Notes under the pieces: generated by a model | The model's input: only the letters and a program-made list of their open reading frames with translations | Database searches by the model: none | Told to the model about the DNA's origin: nothing | Made by a program: the position numbers and the translations under genes | Assembly: GCA_964652205.1 (NCBI GenBank) | Contig: CAZZAO010000200.1 | Span: 1-6,327, forward strand | Direction of reading: 5' to 3' | Source: ZC4RG36 sp964652205 | Lineage (GTDB): Bacteria; Chloroflexota; Anaerolineae; Aggregatilineales; Phototrophicaceae | Length of the DNA stretch: 6,327 nt | Shown: piece after piece, positions 1 to 5,712 of the stretch | How the letters are laid out: every line of letters begins with the position of its first letter | Position numbering within the stretch: the stretch's first letter is position 1

Positions 1-144
1 CCCTGTAAGCCATCCCTTTATGAGCGCATCTATTGATTGATACAGCATTGTCCTCGACCTGCTCTCTGTTCCCACCTGTGACAATCACGATGCCCAACCG
101 TCAGGAATCTTCATCGGTTCTTTAGCTTGCGCGCCCGGTCGCGG

Positions 145-153
145 TGCTATAAT
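145..153 (+). promoter_or_regulatory. Extended -10 promoter for the ferredoxin-NADP+ reductase gene
   Basis: TGCTATAAT is a perfect TATAAT at 148-153 preceded by TG one base upstream, the extended -10 pattern of sigma70-type promoters. No good -35 is visible; TTGCGC at 127-132 with a 15-bp spacer is the best, matching 3 of 6 consensus bases. That fits extended -10 promoters, which depend little on the -35. The predicted start of transcription is near 160, giving a leader of about 38 nt before the ATG at 198. The 1-144 stretch upstream holds no gene that I can recognise. Confidence 0.6.
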
Positions 154-197
154 CGCGGAATTGACGCACAATTTAGAAGGTACAGGATATAGCCGTC

Positions 198-1625
198 ATG
201 ACCTCTCAACCGGGTACGCCTGAGCAGCCGCTCCGCATTGCTATCATTGGGTCGGGGCCGTCGGGCTTCTATGCCGCCGACGCGCTCCTGAAGCAAACTG
301 ATCTGACCGTCGAGGTCGATATGTATGATCGTTTGCCGACCCCGTATGGACTGGTTCGCGGCGGCGTGGCCCCCGATCATCCCAAGATCAAGACCGTGAC
401 GAAAGCCTACGACCGGATTGCTGGAGACCCGCGCTTCCACTTCTACGGTAATGTCGAGCTGGGCCGCGACATCACCCATGATGAGCTGCTCAATTTCTAT
501 CACCAGATCATCTACGCCACCGGCGCGCAGACCGACCGCAAGATGGGCATCCCCGGCGAAGACCTGCCCGGCAGCTACCCGGCGACCGAGTTTGTGGGCT
601 GGTACAACGCCCATCCTGACTACTGTGACCTGACCTTCGACCTGTCGCAGGAGCGGGTTGCCGTCGTCGGCAACGGCAATGTGGCAATGGACGTCGTCCG
701 TATCCTCGCCAGCACCTACGAGGAACTGGCCGCGACCGACATCGCTGATTACGCGCTCGAAGCGCTCAGGAACAGTAAGGTCAGGGAAATCTACGTTCTC
801 GGTCGGCGTGGCCCGGCGCAGGCCGCCTACACCAACCCCGAACTGAAGGAACTCGGCGAATTGGCCGGGGCCGACGTCATCGTCAGCGCTGCCGATGCCG
901 CTGTCGATCCTCTCAGCGCTGCCGACATGGAACGGAACCCCGACCGGATCGCCGAAAAGAACGTCGAGATTCTTCAGGGCTTTGCGAATACGCCGCCGTC
1001 GGGTAAGCCGCGCCAGATCATCATGCGCTTCCTCGTCTCACCCATCGAGATTCTCGGCACCGACCACGTCACGGCGGTCAAGGTCGTCAAGAACGAGCTG
1101 ATTATGGCCGACGACGGCACCGTGCGTCCGCGCGCGACCGATAAGACGGAAATCCTGCCGGTCGGCCTGATCTTCCGTTCGATTGGCTATCGCGGCGTCA
1201 AGCTGCCCGGCGTCGCCTTCGACGACCGTAACGGTGTCATCACCAACATCGAGGGCCGCGTGATCGACACGCACAGCCAGCTCCCGCAGGCGGGCGAATA
1301 CGTCGTTGGCTGGATCAAGCGCGGGCCGTCGGGCATCATCGGCACCAACAAGCCCGACTCGGTGGCGACCGTCAACGCGATGATGACCGATGCCAGAGAG
1401 GGCCTCGTCAATCAGCCGCCGCAGCCGACCCGCGCCGCAGTCGAGGCGTTTATCGGCGCGCGTCAGCCGGACATCGTCAGTTTCCCCGACTGGCGACTGC
1501 TCGATCAGGCCGAAGTTGCTAATGGCGCGGCGGTCGGTCGCCCGCGCCTCAAGTTCAGCCGGGTTGCCGATATGATCGCCGCCATCAAGGAGAAGAAGGG
1601 CGTCCCGACCCCGACCGGCGACTGA
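198..1625 (+). CDS. Ferredoxin-NADP+ reductase, adrenodoxin reductase/FprA type
   Basis: A 475-residue FAD- and NADP(H)-binding flavoenzyme of the adrenodoxin reductase family (EC 1.18.1.2 type), expected to move electrons between NADPH and ferredoxin in the cytoplasm. The FAD Rossmann motif GSGPSG is at residues 18-23 with Asp44 ending the second strand. The family signature with PTPYGLVRGGVAPDHPKIK follows at about 47-65. The NADP domain has GNGNVAMD (158-165) and the phosphate-binding RRGPAQAAYTNPEL (203-216). The C-terminal FAD closure is GWIKRGPSGIIGTNKPDS (371-388). Length and motif order are those of full-length FprA proteins, and no ferredoxin domain is fused. The ATG at 198 has only a weak AGGA (184-187) 10 nt upstream, but it gives the usual short N-terminus before the Rossmann fold. 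The gene is transcribed alone, facing the exporter gene. Its ferredoxin partner and direction of electron flow cannot be told from the window. The name fprA would suit, but orthology is not proven. Confidence 0.93.
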   Translation: MTSQPGTPEQPLRIAIIGSGPSGFYAADALLKQTDLTVEVDMYDRLPTPYGLVRGGVAPDHPKIKTVTKAYDRIAGDPRFHFYGNVELGRDITHDELLNFYHQIIYATGAQTDRKMGIPGEDLPGSYPATEFVGWYNAHPDYCDLTFDLSQERVAVVGNGNVAMDVVRILASTYEELAATDIADYALEALRNSKVREIYVLGRRGPAQAAYTNPELKELGELAGADVIVSAADAAVDPLSAADMERNPDRIAEKNVEILQGFANTPPSGKPRQIIMRFLVSPIEILGTDHVTAVKVVKNELIMADDGTVRPRATDKTEILPVGLIFRSIGYRGVKLPGVAFDDRNGVITNIEGRVIDTHSQLPQAGEYVVGWIKRGPSGIIGTNKPDSVATVNAMMTDAREGLVNQPPQPTRAAVEAFIGARQPDIVSFPDWRLLDQAEVANGAAVGRPRLKFSRVADMIAAIKEKKGVPTPTGD

Positions 1626-1673
1626 AACCCTCGCCTTCCGAAAGAGGGAGACAAACGAGGCGGAGAATTTCGT

Positions 1674-1700
1674 AGAGGCATGAGGCCTCATACCCCTTTT
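1674..1700. terminator. Hairpin between convergent genes, possible terminator
   Basis: The 12-bp perfect palindrome ATGAGGCCTCAT (1680-1691) sits inside a longer imperfect hairpin with arms 1674-1683 and 1688-1697 and loop GGCC, followed on the plus strand by TTTT (1697-1700). On the plus-strand RNA two positions are A-C mismatches; on the minus-strand RNA the same positions become G-U pairs, giving a continuous 10-bp stem. It lies in the 81-bp spacer between two genes that run toward each other, where a shared terminator is expected. The short T run on the plus side and its absence on the minus side make it weak, or partly dependent on other factors. Confidence 0.45.
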
Positions 1701-1706
1701 ACGATT

Positions 1707-2753
1707 CTACCCGTGAATCCCTGTCAGGCGAATCAGCAGCGCGCTCAGACTGAACATCACCGCCAGCGAGGCCATCACCGCCATCGCCACCGGACGCCCG
1801 ACCCGCCGCACCGCGCGAAAATCGACGCTCAGGCCGAGCGCCGCCATCGCGGCAATCGTCATCAACCGGCTGAGTTCCTTGATGGCGTCGCCTGCACCTG
1901 CCGGGACAATCCCGATACTCCGCAGCGCTGCCAGCACGATGAACCCGATCACGAACCACGGGACGTACTGAAGCAGCGGCTTTCGCTGAGTTTCGCCGCT
2001 GGCCTTGCTGGCCTGAAGGCTGAAGAATACGACCACCGGCCCCAGCAGCAGCACGCGGACGAGCTTGACCAGCGTGCCGATCTCCCCGCTGATCGCGCTG
2101 ATCGGGTAAGTCGCGGCCAGCACCTGCGGTACGGCGTAAACACTCATCCCGGCCAGCACGCCGTACTGAAAGAATGACAGATTCAGCGCCGAAATTGCCA
2201 GCGGCAGCGTCAGCACGGCGACCACGCCGAGCACCGCCGTGAGCGCGACCGCGCTGGCGACGTCTTCGGCCTCGGCGTGGATAGCGGGCGCGACGGCGGC
2301 AATCGCTGAGTTGCCGCAGATCGAGTTGCCGACCGCGACCAGCACCGCCAGTTGGTGGTTGAGGCCCAGCCGCCGCCCGATGATCGGGCTGATCGTCAGG
2401 TTGATGCTGACGACGACGATAATGATCGTCAGCAGGATCGGCCCCGCCTGAATCAAGGCGGGCAGGTCGATGGTTGCGCCGAGCAGGACGACGGCGACTT
2501 CGAGCAGCTTGCCGCCAGTGAACGTAATGCCCCGCGTTTGCGCGGCGCGAACGCCGACGATGTTTCGCCAGATCATGCCGAGCAGGATCGCTATCACCAG
2601 CGCCTCGATCACCGCCTGACCGATAAGCTGCTGCTCGACGATTTGCGCCAGCCACGCCGCAACCGCCAGCCCGACCGCCAGCGTGACTCCCGGCCCGAAT
2701 GCCCGGATGCGCGGTCTCAAGTCAGGCGCTTGAGACATACTCTGCAAGGCCAT
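1707..2753 (-). CDS. YeiH/UPF0324 family putative sulfate exporter
   Basis: A 348-residue polytopic inner-membrane protein of the UPF0324 (Cons_hypoth698, YeiH) family, often annotated as 'putative sulfate exporter'; the substrate is poorly established for the family. Family landmarks in order are GNSICGNSAIAA (142-153), AGMSVYAVPQVLAA (201-214), KLVRVLLLGPVV (230-241), PWFVIGF (265-271) and AALGLSVD (304-311). About nine to ten hydrophobic segments span the chain, beginning at residues 22-36. Length matches the family, so it looks complete. I start it at the ATG at 2753 because AGGA (2761-2764) lies 7 nt upstream; the adjacent TTG at 2756 would leave only 4 nt. No LysR-type regulator, a common neighbour of yeiH, is present. 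It is convergent with the reductase gene and divergent from the RDD gene. Family assignment is strong; transport of sulfate is only inferred. Confidence 0.92.
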   Translation of the reverse strand: MALQSMSQAPDLRPRIRAFGPGVTLAVGLAVAAWLAQIVEQQLIGQAVIEALVIAILLGMIWRNIVGVRAAQTRGITFTGGKLLEVAVVLLGATIDLPALIQAGPILLTIIIVVVSINLTISPIIGRRLGLNHQLAVLVAVGNSICGNSAIAAVAPAIHAEAEDVASAVALTAVLGVVAVLTLPLAISALNLSFFQYGVLAGMSVYAVPQVLAATYPISAISGEIGTLVKLVRVLLLGPVVVFFSLQASKASGETQRKPLLQYVPWFVIGFIVLAALRSIGIVPAGAGDAIKELSRLMTIAAMAALGLSVDFRAVRRVGRPVAMAVMASLAVMFSLSALLIRLTGIHG

Positions 2754-2760
2754 CAACTTT

Positions 2761-2764
2761 TCCT
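2761..2764 (-). promoter_or_regulatory. Ribosome binding site deciding the exporter start
   Basis: The minus strand reads GAGAGGA shortly before the start, with AGGA 7 nt from the ATG at 2753. This favours that ATG over the in-frame TTG at 2756. Confidence 0.65.
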
Positions 2765-2790
2765 CTCAGGTTCGCGTTCAGGCGAATGGG

Positions 2791-2818
2791 TTAACGTTAC
2801 GCTCGTGGTCGATATAAT
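2791..2818 (+). promoter_or_regulatory. Sigma70-like promoter upstream of the RDD gene
   Basis: TTAACG (2791-2796, 4 of 6 consensus bases) and a perfect TATAAT (2813-2818) are separated by 16 bp on the plus strand. Transcription would start near 2825, leaving a leader of roughly 140 nt before the RDD gene, which contains a 25-codon ORF. The AT-rich patch also lies upstream of the divergent exporter gene, but no convincing minus-strand -35/-10 pair is visible in it. Confidence 0.55.
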
Positions 2819-2829
2819 TCAAGGCGATA

Positions 2830-2907
2830 ATGCCTGTCGCTTATGAATCTGCCTCTGTTGAGCGCTGTTGGGGTTGTTCTCCTGAGCGTCTGATGGGTAA
2901 TTCGTAA
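2830..2907 (+). CDS. Candidate 25-residue leader ORF, unknown function
   Basis: ATG to TAA encodes MPVAYESASVERCWGCSPER followed by LMGNS. The ATG is only 12 nt past the TATAAT box, so the transcript would be almost leaderless and there is no Shine-Dalgarno sequence. The CWGCSPE segment recalls the N-terminal CxxCGPxN region of some hotdog-fold thioesterases, so this could be a gene remnant, a short leader peptide or chance. I do not recognise a product, and confidence that it is translated is low. Confidence 0.2.
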   Translation: MPVAYESASVERCWGCSPERLMGNS

Positions 2908-2955
2908 CCGCTCAATCCGTGCTGCGTATAGCCTGATGTTGGATGGTTGATTCAT

Positions 2956-2960
2956 GGGGG
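2956..2960 (+). promoter_or_regulatory. G-rich ribosome binding site of the RDD gene
   Basis: GGGGG precedes three consecutive in-frame ATG codons at 2961, 2964 and 2967. The spacing is 6 nt only for the third, which is why I place the start there. The further in-frame ATG at 2943 has no Shine-Dalgarno sequence and would run the coding sequence through this site. Confidence 0.5.
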
Positions 2961-2966
2961 ATGATG

Positions 2967-3380
2967 ATGTCCAGTTACGTTGATAAACCGAAACGCTCGC
3001 TCGATAGACCGCTGGCCGATGTTGGCACACGCTTCGTCGCCCTCATCATCGACGGGCTGATTCTCGGCGTCATCACGGCGATTCTCAGCGGCGGGGGCCG
3101 CAGTTCGCTCGGCGGCGGCGCGAGCTTCCTGATCGGGCTGGCCTATCAGTGGTATTTTCTGACGCAGCAGAACGGGCAAACCCTCGGCAAGAAGTTCCTG
3201 GGGATTCGCGTCGTCAAGGTGACAGGCGAGCCGCTGACGTTCACTGACGCGCTGGTGCGCTATATCGGCTACTATATCGACTCCTTCGTCTTTATGATCG
3301 GCTGGATCTGGGCGCTGTTCGACGCTAACCGTCAGTGCTGGCACGATAAGTTGGCCGGGACGATTGTGATCCGTGCCTGA
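2967..3380 (+). CDS. RDD family integral membrane protein
   Basis: A 137-residue protein made up almost wholly of an RDD domain, a three-helix membrane module of unclear role that has been linked to transport or ion homeostasis in a few bacteria. The conserved family residues are visible: Arg in GTRF (residue 22), Asp in IIDG (29), and Asp in FDANRQCWHDKLAGT (119 and 127). The mid-domain GQTLGKKFLGIRVV is at about 70-83. Hydrophobic segments lie at roughly 24-41, 52-66 and 98-118. Starting at ATG 2943 would add eight residues (MVDSWGMM) with no effect on the domain. A promoter lies 150 bp upstream and a strong hairpin terminator follows 28 bp after the stop, so it may be transcribed alone. 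No substrate can be inferred. Confidence 0.88.
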   Translation: MSSYVDKPKRSLDRPLADVGTRFVALIIDGLILGVITAILSGGGRSSLGGGASFLIGLAYQWYFLTQQNGQTLGKKFLGIRVVKVTGEPLTFTDALVRYIGYYIDSFVFMIGWIWALFDANRQCWHDKLAGTIVIRA

Positions 3381-3408
3381 TCTATCCCCGACTCAGGTTA
3401 CAATCAAG

Positions 3409-3444
3409 GGCAGGACGACTCGAAAGGGGCGCTCCTGCCTTTTT
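3409..3444 (+). terminator. Rho-independent terminator after the RDD gene, possible attenuator
   Basis: A perfect 7-bp stem, GGCAGGA (3409-3415) and TCCTGCC (3433-3439), with two further inner pairs around a bulge, is followed at once by TTTTT (3440-3444). It ends the RDD transcript. It also lies only 22 nt before the ATG of the oxidoreductase and 10 nt before its ribosome binding site, leaving no room for a promoter downstream of it. Confidence 0.75.
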
Positions 3445-3454
3445 GATACGCAGC

Positions 3455-3458
3455 GGAG
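3455..3458 (+). promoter_or_regulatory. Ribosome binding site deciding the oxidoreductase start
   Basis: GGAG sits 8 nt before the ATG at 3467. The longer in-frame option, a TTG at 3443, falls within the T run of the preceding terminator and is rejected. Confidence 0.7.
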
Positions 3459-3466
3459 AAAAACTT

Positions 3467-4615
3467 ATGACGGTTTCAATCTGGCAGGCGGACGATACGC
3501 AGCCCATCCGTGAGGTCGATTTTCTGATTGTCGGCGCGGGGCTGGTCGGCTGCGCGGCGGCTTATTTCGCGCAGCAGGCCGGGCGCGCCGTGACGATGAC
3601 CGAGATGCGCGATATTGCCCTGGGCGCGAGCAGCCGCAACGCCGGGTTCATCATCACCGGCCTCGATACCTACTATCATCGCGCCGTCGAGCGTTACGGG
3701 GCGGAGGCTGTGCGCGAATTGTGGGAAGTTTCCAGTCGAACGCACCGCTTCTGGCGCGAGATCGCCCGGCGCGATGGCGGCGTTCGCATCGACTCATGCG
3801 GCTCGACGCTGCTGGCGGAAAGTGACGATGAGGCGAAGGACCTGGAAATCGCCGCGCGGATGATGGAAGCCGAAGGCCATCTAGTTGAGTTCGTCAGCGG
3901 CGATCCGCTCGGACGCGGTTACTGCGCGGCGCTTCGCCAGCCGGGCGACTCAGCGGTGCAGCCCTATGAGCTGGCGCAGGCGACCTTCCGCATCAGCGGC
4001 GCGGAGCTGATCGCTAACAACGAGCTGTACCGGATTGAGCAGGATACCGATGAGACGGTGACAGTCTATACGCGCCAGTATCGGTTTATCGCCCGCCACG
4101 TCCTGCTTTGCACCAACGCCTACTCGATTCATGTCGATCCGTATTTCATCGGGCGCATCATCCCGACGCGGGCGCAGTGTCTTGTCACCGCGCCGCTCAG
4201 GAATGGGCCGATACTCAAGACCTGCGGCTACAGCGATTACGGCTACATGTACTACCGCGACACTTTCGACGGTCGCCTGCTGATCGGCGGCGGACGCAAG
4301 CAGAATAAGCCGCTCGAAAACGACACCACCGACGACCGCACTACTGATCCGGTGCAGCGCATCCTCGAAGCCTATCTGCGCCAGCGCTTCCCTGACGTGA
4401 CCGAGTCGATTGAGCGCCGCTGGGCGGGCATCATGGGATTCACGCCCGACGGCCTGCCGATGGTCGGCACGCTGCCGGGCAAGTCGCGGGTCGGGTTCGC
4501 GGTTGGCTTCAACGGTCACGGGCTGGCGATGGGCGCAGGAACCGCCGAGCGCGCTGTCGATTACCTGCTGCACGGCGCGCCGCTCGGCCCGCTCGACGCC
4601 AGCCGACTCGACTGA
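3467..4615 (+). CDS. FAD-dependent amine/amino-acid oxidoreductase, DadA/OrdL-like
   Basis: A 382-residue flavoprotein of the DAO superfamily (D-amino acid oxidase, sarcosine/glycine oxidase, gamma-glutamylputrescine oxidase), which oxidises C-N bonds of amino acids or amines to imines. The FAD dinucleotide motif GAGLVG is at 23-28 with Glu46 binding the ribose. The GASSRNAGFI segment at 53-62 is the usual FAD-contact loop with its RNAG motif. A DGRLLIGGGR strand lies at about 270-280. The C-terminal block has GFTPDGLPMVG (324-334) and GFNGHGLAMG (347-356), which closes the FAD site. Order and length match PuuB/OrdL-type enzymes, and no fused domain is present. No puu-type or amino-acid transport genes are adjacent, so the substrate is unknown. 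Regulation may pass through the hairpin just upstream. The family is secure; a specific enzyme name is not. Confidence 0.92.
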   Translation: MTVSIWQADDTQPIREVDFLIVGAGLVGCAAAYFAQQAGRAVTMTEMRDIALGASSRNAGFIITGLDTYYHRAVERYGAEAVRELWEVSSRTHRFWREIARRDGGVRIDSCGSTLLAESDDEAKDLEIAARMMEAEGHLVEFVSGDPLGRGYCAALRQPGDSAVQPYELAQATFRISGAELIANNELYRIEQDTDETVTVYTRQYRFIARHVLLCTNAYSIHVDPYFIGRIIPTRAQCLVTAPLRNGPILKTCGYSDYGYMYYRDTFDGRLLIGGGRKQNKPLENDTTDDRTTDPVQRILEAYLRQRFPDVTESIERRWAGIMGFTPDGLPMVGTLPGKSRVGFAVGFNGHGLAMGAGTAERAVDYLLHGAPLGPLDASRLD

Positions 4616-4621
4616 AGAAGG

Positions 4622-4642
4622 CCGAGAACCGAGAGCCGAGAA
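4622..4642 (+). repeat. Three tandem CCGAGAR heptamers
   Basis: Directly after the oxidoreductase stop there are three contiguous 7-nt units, CCGAGAA, CCGAGAG and CCGAGAA. One further unit (CCGAGAG) plus CC reads on the opposite strand across the assembly gap at 4739-4747, just after the stop of the minus-strand lipoprotein gene. This makes an inverted pair around the gap. Confidence 0.7.
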
Positions 4643-4654
4643 AAAGAAAGACAG

Positions 4655-4691
4655 AAAAGACTAGAATATCATCGTCTGGTCTTTTTCTTTT
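4655..4691. terminator. Bidirectional rho-independent terminator
   Basis: Arms 4655-4665 (AAAAGACTAGA) and 4675-4685 (TCTGGTCTTTT) pair over 11 bp with one G-T wobble and a 9-nt loop. TTTTT and then CTTTT follow on the plus strand (4682-4691). The A-rich run on the left side gives an equivalent U-rich tail on the minus strand. It ends the oxidoreductase transcript, and could also stop minus-strand transcription coming through the gap. Confidence 0.8.
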
Positions 4692-4698
4692 GCCGTAC

Positions 4699-4727
4699 TT
4701 GACACCCGATTAAGATAAATTTAGCCT
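4699..4727 (+). promoter_or_regulatory. Possible plus-strand promoter at the edge of the gap
   Basis: A perfect TTGACA (4699-4704) lies in an unusually AT-rich patch just past the terminator. The best -10 at 17 bp is the poor TAGCCT (4722-4727), one base before the Ns. The direction points into the gap, where no plus-strand gene is visible. It may serve a missing gene or be chance. Confidence 0.3.
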
Positions 4728-4728
4728 T

Positions 4729-4738
4729 NNNNNNNNNN
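4729..4738. other. Assembly gap of ten Ns
   Basis: Ten unknown bases lie in the intergenic region and are flanked by inverted heptamer repeats. A round ten Ns is often a placeholder, so the true length and the adjacency of the two sides are uncertain. Confidence 0.95.
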
Positions 4739-4754
4739 GGCTCTCGGCTCTTTT

Positions 4755-5681
4755 CTAGTATGGCCCGTAGGCGCTGCCGCTGCTCCCGCCTGACAGAATG
4801 AACGTCTGGCCCGCGCCGCCATCATGGAGCAGCGCGCCGCTCTGGAACGCCTGAACGACGAAGGTAATCGACGTCTCGTCGGTCGTGGCGAAGCCGAGCG
4901 CGTCCCTGACGCCGGGGACGCCGCGCCAGAACGCGCCGAAGCCGAACACCGGCACGCGCAGGCCGTTCGGCGGCAAAAGGCTGTCGTCCGGCACGTCGGG
5001 CGCGTGGTCGGCGTACCAGTACAGGCCGCTCGGATTGCCGGGGGAGATCGCCCAGATGGCGCCGTCGGGCGTGAAGTACATCACGCCATGCTCGAACACC
5101 TGGGTTGTGCCAGAGTAGGGGATGGCGATGTCTGCCGGGCAGCCGAGCGCCGCGCTGGCGTCGCCGTTGGCTTGCCACAGCGTGCCAAAACGGTCGTCCG
5201 GGAGCTGCGGGCAGCCGGTGAAGCCCGTCGCGGCTTCCGCTGTGATGTCGAAACCCGGCGTCGGGCCGATGGGGATGGGCGCGTTATCGCCCGCATCTGC
5301 CGAGCCGAGGAAGACGCCGACGTAAACCGTCGCTTCTGGCGACGGAGTCACCGGCGGAGCGGTCGGTGTGGGCGACGCGGCAGCGCTGGTGGCCTGAAGC
5401 TGGGCGGCGTCCGGCGTCGGCGAGATGTAGACCGTCGCCAGAATTTTTGCCTGTGCTGACGGCGCTTCCGCCACGGATGTCGGCGCGGCGCTCCGGCACG
5501 ACGCCAGCAGCAGGAGACACGTTACTGCGAGAACTGACTTCGCCGCGCCCTTTTTGCCGGAGGCTAGAAGCCATCCGACAGGCAGACTGAAGCCAGCTAG
5601 AAGCTGGCTAAATGACTCCGACCCGGAGGGATGCGCCGCTAATCGTTGACGGAGGCCAGCGAGGCCAGCAATCACCCGCAT
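4755..5681 (-). CDS. Secreted lipoprotein with two LGFP-like repeats; start disturbed
   Basis: Read from the ATG at 5681, this gives 308 residues. A lipoprotein signal is obvious: a Lys-containing n-region (KKGAAK), hydrophobic VLAVTCLLLLAS, then lipobox Cys62. After cleavage come a Pro/Thr/Ala-rich linker (about 73-120) and two related modules at 165-212 and 247-296. Each module has F-x-x-x/F-W-..., LGCP or LGFA, an aromatic QxFExG or QAFQSG turn, and a closing hydrophobic strand. Similar modules recur in Chloroflexota surface proteins; a cell-wall or surface role is inferred. Cys157 and Cys181 could form a disulfide. The 5' end is odd: no ATG, GTG or TTG lies in frame between codon 3 and the lipobox, so the 40-odd residues before the signal are encoded by the inverted-repeat element. 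The ATG at 5681 has GGGGA (5690-5694) 8 nt upstream. An ATG at 5574 would give an ideal signal, but it is one frame off. The product beyond 'lipoprotein' is unknown. Confidence 0.75.
   Translation of the reverse strand: MRVIAGLAGLRQRLAAHPSGSESFSQLLAGFSLPVGWLLASGKKGAAKSVLAVTCLLLLASCRSAAPTSVAEAPSAQAKILATVYISPTPDAAQLQATSAAASPTPTAPPVTPSPEATVYVGVFLGSADAGDNAPIPIGPTPGFDITAEAATGFTGCPQLPDDRFGTLWQANGDASAALGCPADIAIPYSGTTQVFEHGVMYFTPDGAIWAISPGNPSGLYWYADHAPDVPDDSLLPPNGLRVPVFGFGAFWRGVPGVRDALGFATTDETSITFVVQAFQSGALLHDGGAGQTFILSGGSSGSAYGPY
5555..5583 (+). repeat. Left 29-bp inverted repeat arm
   Basis: It starts TGCCGGAGGCTAGAAGCC, identical over those 18 bases to the reverse complement of 5724-5741. The inner 11 bases carry three transitions relative to the other arm. 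It begins within the codons for the signal-peptide n-region of the lipoprotein. Confidence 0.85.
5591..5609. repeat. Perfect 8-bp hairpin
   Basis: AGCCAGCT and AGCTGGCT pair perfectly around an AGA loop. The central CTAGAAG is shared with the smaller GGCT-AGA-AGCC palindrome inside each inverted-repeat arm, suggesting related hairpin units 33 bp apart. Confidence 0.7.
5652..5669. repeat. Two perfect tandem copies of a 9-mer
   Basis: GAGGCCAGC occurs twice in a row inside the inverted-repeat element. On the minus strand it encodes LAGLAGL-like residues of the extended lipoprotein N-terminus. Confidence 0.6.
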
Positions 5682-5687
5682 AGCTTG

Positions 5688-5712
5688 AGTCCCCTTCAGG
5701 GGACTTCTTTTT
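5688..5712 (+). terminator. Plus-strand terminator-like hairpin
   Basis: AGTCCCC (5688-5694) and GGGGACT (5699-5705) form a perfect 7-bp stem with loop TTCA, followed by TCTTTTT (5706-5712). It has the form of a rho-independent terminator on the plus strand, yet no plus-strand gene precedes it. On the minus strand the same stem has no T run and its GGGGA would act as the ribosome binding site of the ATG at 5681, so folding could mask that start. Confidence 0.5.

Noticed and set aside
1038..1691. 217-residue minus-strand frame opposite the reductase C-terminus
   Set aside because: It is antisense to a gene with clear family motifs, and its own product shows no domain or plausible start signal.
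1699..2655. 318-residue minus-strand frame inside the exporter gene
   Set aside because: Composition is Arg/Gly/Ala-rich with no hydrophobic segments, a frame-shifted shadow of the exporter made possible by high GC.
3443..3466. TTG start of the FAD oxidoreductase
   Set aside because: It lies in the terminator T run and lacks a ribosome binding site; ATG 3467 has GGAG at ideal distance.
4824..5459. 211-residue open frame on the plus strand
   Set aside because: It is the antisense shadow of the lipoprotein gene: Arg/Ala-rich, no recognisable domain, no ribosome binding site.
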